DNA of 64,000 nt from Patiria pectinifera (taxonomy: Eukaryota; Echinodermata; Asteroidea; Valvatida; Asterinidae), in the NCBI GenBank assembly GCA_029964075.1, contig CM057144.1:3867281-3931280 (forward strand). The letters run 5' to 3'. Positions 25,501-37,500 of the stretch are shown one piece after another (positions within the stretch are counted from its first letter, which is position 1; each line of letters opens with the position of its first letter). The position numbers and the translations under genes were made by a program. Below the pieces are notes generated by a model. The model was given only the letters and a program-made list of their open reading frames with translations, was not told where the DNA came from and searched no databases.

Positions 25501-28500
25501 CCATCTATGACACATCCCGGTCAAGGTACATACATAAACCAACTTTCAACCCAATCGGACCTGTTGTTCTGGAGATATAAGCCTTCAAAATATGCACCTT
25601 TATTGTGACGTCATGTGACACGTGATGACAACATGATGGTGTCAATGTTAGGCACACATCTGCAGGTGCTGGTCTAAGTGTGTCTAATTGATTACTTGAC
25701 AGATCCTAAAGGCATTCGGATTGATTTTAGTGTCCAAAGTGCTGGTAACCAAAAAACGTGTACAAAAGCTATGGGCAGATGACTGAAAAGGAAAAATAAA
25801 AGAAAAAAAACTTAACGAAAACAAAGGCTGTTTCGGCAAAACAGCCAAAAAATGTTTAAAAAATCGATGAGAACAAAATAGGAATTAATTATGACAATGG
25901 TACTGTCGATCTACAACTGACTTTGGTCTTCGAATTAATCAAAAGATTTGCAATCAATTTCCCTTTGCTTTCTGCACACAGGTCGGTCTACCAAGCAACC
26001 GCCATCATTCCACTTTCGAGCTTTCCCGAAGTTCAACCTATGAGGGCGCCCTTGTCCTGCTGCGGCAATGCTCACCTGCAACATGCGAGGGCCACTGTGC
26101 ATGCGCTCCTATTGATAAAGCATGTACCCCGGACAGGAGTTGCAATAACGTAACAGACAGTAAGCAGAATTTTACCCAGTGACAAATTCCAGCTTCAAAC
26201 TAGGGCAAGTTCGCGCAAGGACTATAGCTGACCAATGGTTAACTAACGTTTGCCCGAACTCTGTCTAGTCGACGGTGGTTGACTACGCTAGTCGACTATT
26301 TGGAACCAGCCTACTGGGGTTGGTTGCTTCGCTGGTAACCAATAGCCGCGCGCATTCATAACGCAAGCAGAGAGCCAGGATGCAGAATTTTTGCGATGAC
26401 ATTTTGACCAGCGTTTGACTAGAGACGTTCGCACGTTGCTATCAGTGCGCAGGCGTTAGGTACGTCACAAATCAACCACTAGTCGACTAATGGTCCTTGC
26501 CCGAACTTGGCCTTTGATTTATGTTTGTGGACAAACACATGGCTGTTTCGGGAATTTGTTGAATTTTTATGTCATGTTATAGACTGATAAGGACATAGAT
26601 CAGTAGAAACTTGCATAGTGATCAATGCCAATAGCTCTGTAGATATAGGCTTATAATAATACACCTTTAATGTGACGTGGCATTTCATGTGATGACCTCA
26701 TGATGACGTCACTTCAATTTTCATCTATAACACATCCCGGACTAGGTACATACCAACGTTCGATCCAATCAAATGTGTCGTTCTGTAGATATAAGCCTTC
26801 AAAATATGCACTTTTATTATGTCATCACATGTCGTGTGATGGCGTCATGATGATGTCACTTCAATTTTCATCTATAACACATCCCGGTCTAGATACTTAC
26901 CAAGTTTTAACCAAATCGGACCTGTCATTCTGTAGATATAGGCCTTCAAATTATGCACTTTAAATATGACGCCACATGTCATGTGATGACATCATGATGA
27001 CATAGCTTCAATTTTCATCTGTAACACATCCCAGTCTAGATACATACTAAGTTTCAACCAAATCGGCCTTGTCGCTCTGTAGATATAGGCCTTCAAAATA
27101 TGCACCTTTATTGTGATGTCACGCGACACTTGATGAAGTCATGATGACATCAATGTTCGGCACGCATCTGCAGGTGCTGGTCTAAGTGTGTGCCAAGGTA
27201 ATCGGATTGATCTCAGTGCCCAAAGTGCCTTGGACAAAAAAACGTGTACAAATGCTATGGGCAAATTGACTGAAAAAGAAAAGGAAATAAATGAAAAAAA
27301 TCTTAACGAAAACAAAGGCTGTTTCGGAAACAGCCAAAACCATCATGATATCACTTCTAGCTGGAATGGTCACAGTTTGAAGATGTCACTATTGAATGAA
27401 AATTCTTTGCGTTGAACCTGAAGAGAAACTTTAGTGAAGTTTTGTAATTAACGACAGTTAAGACTAAGGCATCCTGGATTTAAACAGGATTCGAACCAGC
27501 TCTTTTTTTTTGCAATGGTAACGGTAATTTCTTGACTTACTTTTCTTACCATAACCTTAAGGTAATCCCAACACTGTGATAGAAGTTCTGGATGTACTTG
27601 ATCTGATGCACAATGATATCGATGCCGTGATCGATATTGATGACACAGCCACTCGGTACATGACAGCTGCAGTCTGGCGAGTCACTGAGCAGAAAGGACT
27701 GGACATCAAATGGTGAGTGAATGTACGATTGATATCGATTGTGCAATTGACATCAGTGAAACGATTACTCAACAGTGGCTGCTGCTCGTTGATTCTCAAA
27801 GCAGGATGGGAGTTTGATGTTTAATAATACATGATGTGTAGAACAGCAAGATTGATATTAAAGGGACACTAGGTCCTGGAACAGCCCAATTGGGCTACAA
27901 AACGCGCTTTGAACGAGATTATGTTATCCGGAAAGAACATTTAAAACTAGGATAGAAACATCCACACAACTATCCTTTAAAAACTGGGCGTTTTTGTGTT
28001 ATTCCTGTATTATGCGTGCGAGAATGAATTTCGTACGCGTAAAGTGTTCGCCTTTTGCAGACGTTGAAGAAACCACAATTTTTTTGCATTGGTGTTTGGT
28101 CACCGTTGTTCCCGAGACACACAACGTGTATATCGTACACTGTATGAGAATGACATGAAAAACGTATTCGTACTCCGTCGTGTCCGATGTAAACAACTGG
28201 TTTTTTCTTCATCTTTTCTCGGGAACGGTAAGACATTAGGTTGGTTTCCTTTCAACCACATGTTTGAAATAGGATAAGTAAACATCCAAACCATGAAATT
28301 TTCGGGGATTTCAGGACCTAGTGCCCCTTTATGTAATTCATCATCATCATCATCATCATCATCATCTAGAGATCGCAACCGAGATCTCGTTCACAACGCC
28401 ACGCCAGGTGTCTTTATCCCTCATTATGTACGGAAGGTCTTCAGTTTCACATTGGGTGTCTCTGCCAATCACATCAATGTAGTTGAAAGGTCTTCGTCCT

Positions 28501-31500
28501 CTATTAGGGCATGGAAGTCTCCAACATAATACATCAGATATGACCTGGTTTACAGCACGGTAACAGTGGCCAGCAAAGCGAACACGTCGTTGAGCAAAAA
28601 TAGCAGAGATAGGTGCAATGTCTCCGTAAATCTGTTCTTTAGTCCTGTGCTCACGCCATGAGATGTTCTGCACCCTCATAAGAAGCCTGGTGTATGTGTC
28701 ATCAAGGCGATCTTGAAGCTCATTCTTCATGGTCCATGTTTCGGCTCCATAGAGACGAATGCTCTCCACACAGGCCCTGAAGAAGGCCAGCCTTGTTGAT
28801 TGTGCTTTACCTGATTGCCAGATGTGATGAAGCTTGTTACTGGCACTCCAAGCTTGTCATTTGCGTAACTCATACACTTAGCAAATCGAAAGGCGAGTCT
28901 GAAGGATGCAAGCTATGCTTCCTAATTTTGAAGTGTCTGATCCCGCCAAATGGGGAGTCAGGTTGGCGTAGCGGTACTTTCCTCGCCTTCCACCGCTGTG
29001 ACCCGGGTTCGAATCCCACCTGGGCCAATATGTGGATTGGGTTTTCAGTCCCTGCCTGATTCCGTGGGTTTTTCCCAGAATATTCTTCTGGGCTTTTCCT
29101 CCCACCTCTAAAACTGTAACTTCTTCTCATTGTCTTCTCTCCACAGGTTTCTTCAGGCTTGCGAGCTACAGTGCCTAGGGCGCTTTTGAGGAATCCTTGG
29201 TTTCATTACCAGAAATGATTAATAATAATAATAATAATAATAATAAAATGCAAGCGAGTTTTGCACTTCGAAACACAAAAACGACAAATATGAACCGCTC
29301 TCCTTCTTTATATATCTAAATATTTCCAGGTTTGAGTGGAGCATTGGTGATGATTCCTCATCTAATCCATCTGGAGTCTTTGATACAGGAAGGGATAGAG
29401 TATGGTTTGATGTTGGACAGGACAATCACGTTATTATCACGCTGAATGAAGGTCAGAAAATAGCTAGGACATAGTTCTACAGCCTTGGCAATTTTGTAAA
29501 AAGTTATTCTCTCATTGTTTTGTTCATCGTTTAAAACCTCATGCGTGAAGTTGGCTTATACAGGGTGGTCCAACAAAAAAAACAACGGAACAGCATACTT
29601 CCACTACCTGAAGACTCAAACCACCTGTACCAATGGATGGAGAGTCTGTTTAGAAGAAATACGATAACAAGATCTCCTGATTCGGTCCAGTAGTTTGTGC
29701 TGCAGAACCAATTTTGTGAAGCATAGATCTTTCATTTGGGTATTATTACATAACAATCCCTCTACCAATTACAATGTAAGTCAAATTTGACTTAAATCAC
29801 CTGAACCAATAGATGAAAACCCGTTTTAGAAGAAATATGATACCAAGATCTCCTGATTCGGTCCAGTAGTTTTTGCTGCAGAACCTATTTTGTATAGCAT
29901 ACATTTGGGTATTATTACATAACAATCTCTCTATCAATTACCTACATAACAATTTCTCTATCAATTACAATGTAAGTTGTATTTCCCGGGCAAAGTTTTG
30001 TAATTCATCAGGACAAAATGGCTCCCGACTTTGTTTTAGAAAATAGGCTCCAGAAAAAAAATTACTGGACAGAATTGGGCGATCTTGGTATCATTTCCCT
30101 TTTGATAGAATTCCCCATGCACTGGTATAGGTCTTTGAGTCTCAGGGTAGTGGAAGTACGCCATTCCGTTTTTGTGGGTCACTCTGAATATTGGCTCCAC
30201 ATTGCTCCCGCTAAAGACGACAAGCTGAAATATCAACTTGAACTTCATTGTGCATTGTTTAATTCTGTTTGATTAATTAAAACAATTAGGTCCGTACACA
30301 AGAAAGAAGTTAATTGCATAAAGTTACTGCATAAACTATTCCAACTTTGCTTCTACATCAGTCCGTTATATTTTTTGTGTGCATCATATCCGTCAGACCA
30401 AAAGCTGTCCAAGGGAGTCAAGTATCACGCGTTCGTCCGGGCCTGGTACGACGCTACTACATACGCAGTGTTCAGATCAGATGGCTTTACACCTGATATC
30501 ACACCGCCAAAAATATCAACAATCCGAGGCACTAAGGTAAGAGAACTAGGAAGTTAATAGTATACAAATATTGAGTGGCTCAGCGCGGAATGGGAGGAAT
30601 ATTATCGCGAGGTAAAATCTGGACTTTTCCATTTCACGAGGCGAAGCCGAGTGAACTGGAAAAGTCCAGATTTTACCGAGCGATAATATTCCTCCCATTT
30701 CACAATTTAAAGCCCCTCAATATTTGTTTTATATAAGTGACATATAGATCCTTGTCATTTGATATATTTGAACCTTTTTTTTCCAATACAAAACTGAAGG
30801 AAAATCTATTTCTCTCTTCCAAACCACCCCATCACGAAAATGTTTGAACCTAACGCTGTAGCGCTGGCTCTTTGGAACAATACGCGCTATTGACAATGCT
30901 GAACGCGCACACCAGCATGCATTTGCACACAAATACCGCGTCATGATCCTAACTGTCGAATAGTATTTCCCATTCCCCATGGGCGGATAGTACTTTTTGA
31001 GCCGCGGCGTGAATGGGAGCAATAACGAATGTCATGTGATGTGAGTTCCACCAATCAAATTACTAGGATCTGTATGTCAGTTATATAATACAAATTGACA
31101 ACCATGAAGCTAACTGCAGATGTATTCTGTAATTCCTGTAACAATGTTAAAGTTATCCAGTTACAATAGTGATCAAGTTGTTAATATCGCATGGGAAAGG
31201 AAGTTATAATGTGCAATCTGTTCTTTGTACTCACACTGTCAGATCCCTGAGATTTCTTAATCCATAATTGTAATATTCTCTAAACTTTAGTTAAATATCT
31301 TTATTTAATGCAATATCTTTCTTTGTTTCCAGATAAAAGACCTTGCCGGATCTGATGCTAGGAAAGACACTGATTACTTGACGGATGCTAGCGCCATCTT
31401 CATCTCCTGGGAGGGGGTGTTTTTAGACGAAGCAATATCCCAGTACCAAGTGTCACTAAGTACCTATCCTGGAGGTAAATGCAGTCAAATCTCAACAAAT

Positions 31501-34500
31501 CCACTCTTAAAAGTCTCTCACTTATAATGTGTGTCACCCAAGTAAAAATAGGGTAAGGGCGGGTATTTTCGACCGGATGAGAATCAACCACCCGTTACTA
31601 ATTGCTCAATACAATGCCTCCGAGGTATCATGTTTTCATAATAAACCGTACACATGGTGTTCAGTTTCTTCCCTCGATTGTCCATTGTTTAGAAGTCAGA
31701 ACAGCTCCGTGAAATCTTCGTAATTCATTCCAAAATTGACTTCGCGTAATCCGTTGAGTGTTGCAGCTGCCATCTTATCGGGTCACGTAAGAACATTGGT
31801 ATCATTGGTGGCGCTCTTAAAGACTTAACAGGGGTGATGACGCTGAGAAAGGCCGATCTGTCAATCATTTAGGGTTAGGTCTTCAGGTCGATGCATGATT
31901 GGCTGACAGCCTTGAGTGGGCAGGGCTGATATAGGGGTGGTCGAATTCTGACCAACAGAGGGAGCTGCTGTGGCATTTTTCGACCACCACACAGGGCCCA
32001 ATTTCACTAAGCACAAAAATTTGCTTAGCATAAAAAAGTCTGGCTTATAAAATCAGTTTACCAGCAAAAACTCCATGTGATTTTCATGCTAAAAAACAAC
32101 AGCTGAATACTAATCACGAGCAATATATACATCACGTGGAGTTTTGGCTGGTAATCTACTTTTAAACGCCAGACTTTTTGTGCTAAGCAAATTTTTGTGC
32201 TTAGCAGCGCCGTGAAATTGGCCCCAGGTAAGTTCTGAAATAAAGGGAAGTAAGTGCTTATGTTATCCAACTGAAGTTTGAGTTTTTTCCCCCTATTTTA
32301 AAATGAAATGGACCAAATTTCCCCTATCCAGTCGGATACCCCCTCTCTTCATTTAGCTTTATGTATCCTTACAGTGATCCTGATGAGGCTTGATCCCTAC
32401 TCAGTGTGAATCCAAATGTAAATGTGCATGTCAGATGTTGCGACAAGCATTCATGCACATTTGCAAAGGTTAATAATGTTACAAAGCTGGTGAAATTTGC
32501 TGCATATCATTTGTGAATTTTGCTGCGTCTTTTGCTTTGCATTTTCGGTTATGAACAGTACAAACCATTCTTTGCTATAACTGTTCTAGTATTATAAGAT
32601 TTGAGGCTTTGCATGGTGTCGTTTCAGTTTGCGGTAACACCATGTGGTAATAACTACTGCTTAGAAGATATTTAGTTCTGAAAAGAACTTGTCCTGCTTA
32701 TTATTAACTTTCGCTAAGTAGTTTTTGTTCTGATAAGAACAGTCCTGCTGTAAGTTCTAAAAGAACTTGTCTTTGGTCTCAACGTTTCGACTAGCCTGCT
32801 CTAGTCATCGTCAGGAGACTGAAGAGAGTTGGAGATTCTACTCCTTAAGTAGGCTGTGTTTAATAAGATGTTCTTGTATTGGCATAGCAACTTTAACCTC
32901 AAGATGCAAGAGCGTTGGACTTTACTTTGTCCCTCATTTTCTCGATGCGCTGGTCTCTTTTCCCCTCAGGTGAAGATATTCGTCAATTTGCTGACCACGT
33001 CTTCCCGGCCAGTGTGTCGTCCACGCAGCTCACCAGCCTGAACCTACAGAGTGGACTGCGATACTACAGCAATGTACGAGCATTCAACAAAGCTGGTCTG
33101 CACACGCTCAGAAGCAGTGACGGCTTCTTGGTGGATACCAGGAGGCCAGATCCAGGCCTGGTCTTTGATGGGATAGGTCAGTCTGTATTTTTTTGGATGT
33201 ACGAAGAAACATTTTACATTGGCTGTGTGCCTCTGTTGGTCATTATTTATAGTTTTTTTTCTGACTTTGCTACCGAAACGCACAATCCCTTGAAGGGACT
33301 ATACAACATTTGCTTTTGCCGCAATTTTCAGAAATGGATGGATTGTGGGTTAGTATTTTAATATTGTTACACTGACTTGTCTCAAGATTTGTGTTCAAAG
33401 ATGCTTGAAAAGCCAAGAAAAACAATCATGTTCCTGTAGTCTGCTTCCCTGACCCTACTTGATTGACTTGAGATTGACTTGTGATTGACTTGAGATCGAC
33501 TTGTGATTGACTTGTGATTGACTTGTGATTGCCATTTTACAATCTGATTTTTTTTTTCTCCTGCTTTCATTCTAGATCTTCATGACGTAGAGTACCAGAA
33601 CTCCAGCACAGTCATCTCAGCCTCCTGGCATGGCTTTGTGGATCTGGAATCCTACATAGACCATTATGAGTGGTGCGTTGGACAGACCCCTAGCCCTGAA
33701 GACGACGGCATTCTGCCCTGTACTAGTGTTGGAATCCACCTGTCTGCCTCCAAGACTCTAGCTGTACCTCTCACAGATGGTAATTATTTACAGAACTTTT
33801 AAACGGTGGTTGTGTTTAAAATTCCGTAACTTGAAAAGTACACGAGTGATTTGAATGATTCTTGTACTAAAAGAAAGCTTACGAATTGGGTTTTCATATC
33901 CTACATACAGAACTTCACTAAAAAAGTGGTCCTGACATTTGGGTTTCATGGGTTTTTTTACTCACCCTTTATTAATTCCCCCCTCAAAAGCCAAGAAATA
34001 TAGACAAGATTAAGAAGAACTTGTTTTATAACTATTTTTTTAAGGCATCCGGTATTACTCCAAGATCTCAGCCATCGACGCAGCTGGCCTACAGTCTGAA
34101 TCGGTCTCTTCTGATGGGTTTGCAGTGGACACGACACCCCCTGATCCACTAGAACACATCCATCGAGGGGATAACTTGATCCAGAATCCATCATTTGAAA
34201 TGATGCTGCGGGAATCGGACAACACAGGTGAGCTTTGAATTCTAAGGAAAATATAAACTGCCTTTCTTAAGAAAAAAATTGATGCAATATTATAATTTGC
34301 CTTTTTTTGTACATTTTAATGCATGCATTATTTACAGGTTTATTTGTTTGGATGACCTGTTAAATTTAAATTTAAATTTTTTTTTTTTCAGATATGGAGG
34401 ATATTATTACAACGGCTAGTCCTGACAATGGGACATTCAATGAAACCATGACTAGGCCTACAAAGTCACCTGATATTAATTCAACTCGTGAGGCACCGAC

Positions 34501-37500
34501 ACCTTCATTGACAGAGTCCTTGACAGCAAATTTTACAGGTGTCAATGCCACTGATAGCTATCCCACTTCTGACACCAATTCGACAACTGACGAAATGCCA
34601 TTCACAACCAGTATGCCTTCCACAGCTGATATGGATGTTACACCAGATGAGCTACTAGGTCAGTGGATCGTTGCATCTGATAGCCAGACTGCTGTGGTCG
34701 CTTCTGGCAAGAAGGTTGCTCAAGATGGCAGTAAGTTCTTGTCTCTTCACGGCTCTGTCTTCCAAAACTTCCACACAACCCCGGGCAGCCACTACCAAGT
34801 TGTGGTCTTTGCGAGTCACGCCGTGCCATCCCACAACCCTGTGCTGAATCAGGAAGGTCGCATCGAGGCTCCAGGATTGAATCGCGTTTTCAGGTTGTAT
34901 GACCGGCCGGCACACGGTCACTCAGACCAGAGTCTGAGGTCCATCCGATGGCATCAGCACAGGTTTTACTTCACAGCCAGCGGCGACGTCTCAACATTAA
35001 CGATCTCCTCAGTCGGAGAATCCAATGGAATCCTGTTGGATAATATTCAGGTGAGCAAATGGTTTGGAAACCTTTAATGCAAAACTCTATAAGCACTTGG
35101 AATGTCAAATCTGTTAAGAATATATCAGTGTTGTGGTACTCATACTCAGTACTTGTACTAGAAGTGACAGTACTCGTACTTAAGCAGCAAAGTACTCGTA
35201 CTCTACATGCCGAAATTGTACTCGATTATCAAAGTACTCGTACTCAAAAAGCAGTACTCGGGGGAAAATGGTATAGCTCGACTTATCACGGCCTTATTTT
35301 ATCAATACTTTCAGTTTGAACTAGTGGATTGGCTTGTGGAGAAATCAAACTTTCCTGATTTTCCTCTGTGCACGTCCGGACAAACACATTTAACAGCTGG
35401 CCGTGAGTGGGCCTGTATATCAGTCTGACTGGGCCTGGGCCAATTTGCCGTATGGCCGTATTCGGAAATACAAGTATTCGTACTTGTACTTTTACTTGTA
35501 CTCGGCAAGCTAAGTACTCGGCAGTACTCAGTACTCGGAAAAAAAGTACTCGACTACAACACTGGAATATATTCCCTCTTCAAGTTCAGAATCATCCAAG
35601 AGCCTGAGTTGGTTTTGCAGTAGATCATTTGTCTCAGCCCTCATGAGGAACCTCCGTTCTGCAAGTCTGAAACTGTGTGTTCAAACTCATTGTTTGCAGA
35701 AGGGGTATTCCAACCTGGGAATTTTGCAAGTATCCAGACTCTCTAAAAATGAAAAGCACTCAGCAGCAGTATTTTCATCACTTTTTGGCAAAATTGCAGG
35801 CAATTTGTCACACTTTTTCATGAATAAAGATAAAATTGAACATAACAGATGTATAGAATTATGATACATTATCGTAAAAATCCCATTCTTCCTTTCTAGG
35901 TGAGACCACTTACAACGGGACCGAGTTCCGGAGATGGGTCCGTAGAAGTCCACACTCAGTTCATTCACAGCTGGTCGTCAATCCAGGCCAAGTGGCATTT
36001 TATTGACCCTGAGAGTCCCATAGTGGACTACAGCTGGGCTATAGGTACGTGGAATCTTTCAGTCAGTCTTTGCAAGTCCTTCACAAGTCATCCGGGCCCC
36101 AAGTCACAAGCTGTGCAAATGAACTCTGACAAAGGCATTCCTTTGAAGAGTTTGCCACATCATTATTATTATTATTATTATTAATTATTTCTGGTAATGA
36201 AACCAAGGATTCCTCAAAAGCGCCCAAGGCACTGTAGCTCGCAAGCCTGAAGAAACCTGTAGAGAGAAGACAATGAGAAGAAATTACAGTTTTAGAGGTG
36301 GGAGGAAAAGCCCAGAAGAATATTTTGGGGAAAACCCACGGAATCAGGCAGGGACTGAAAACCCAATCCACATATTGGCCCAGGCGGGATTCGAACCCTG
36401 GTCACAGGGGTGGAAGGCGAGGAAAGTACCGCTACGCCAACCTGACTCCCAATCATCATTATCATCGTCGGTTTTGAGGCCGTTGTCCAGTCTGTTCAGG
36501 GTTGGCCTGCTTTCTCCCTATGGCTCTCCTCCACTTGGCCCTGTCCGTCCCGTCCCTCGCATTGACTCCAAGCAGTCGCATGTCATCTATCACTGAGCTC
36601 TTGCACATCTTGCGCGGATGTCCAACAGGTGTGGGCCCACCCGCGACTACTTTGATACACCTCTTGACCCAGCTGGCATCATCCTTTCTCTCCACATGAC
36701 CATACCACCTCAGCCTATGCCTCCTCAACACGATACCGATCCCCTCAACTCCTCACTGGATAATGGACCGATCCAGTAAGCCCTGCCCACTGCGCACGTG
36801 GGCAAATTACCACGTGCTCCTCTCCAATGCCACGCTGCATTTTCCTGCCGTGCGCATCATACACGCATGCACGCATGTCGGACTTCTGTGCACGCACGTC
36901 GGACATAAATCACGGCTGTGATTGGTCAGTACACCATGGGGCGGTGCTTACTGGATCGGTCCATTGGACATCTGTTTCTTGCATATCACGGCAAGTTCCT
37001 TTTCCCCACTCCCCAGTGCATTGTGGGAGATGGTCGACCAATTCGCAGTGCAGGACATTTGAAATTGTTAGTTTTGCCCGTCAGTAGTTTTGTAAGCATA
37101 TGATTCGAGTATCTGTTTGCCCTTTCCTTTTATTTTCATCAATATGGTGTTTTTTTGTAAGGCGGCAGAACGCTATGCCCCAATCTATAACAAATTAGAT
37201 CAAGTTGTCTACTGACACTCATTCAAATGGACCGTGTTTTGTCGACCGTAAACTTGAAAAATTGACTCTCCATGGCAAACTCTTGGTGGCGCAATGCATT
37301 GTGAATCGCTCGAATCGACTTAAGATTTAAATTTTTGAACACAATTGTGATGGATTCTTCTGAAACTCTACGATTCTGATACGTAAGAAACAGATGTCCA
37401 TTTATCCAGTGACTTCTATGTCCGAAGATGTTCTATTGAAGACCTGTGTCATTGTGATGATGTTCGTATCTAATAATCATCTTCTTTTTATGTTAAATTG

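Noticed and set aside
28100-28378. Frame with an Asp run near 28340
   Set aside because: The run is the (ATC)n tail of the LINE fragment and the rest is the adjacent TIR element.
34394-35077. A 227-residue open frame as a stand-alone gene
   Set aside because: Its ATG is inside exon 34392-35050, which is joined in phase on both sides; the frame past 35050 (VSKWFGNL) is intron.
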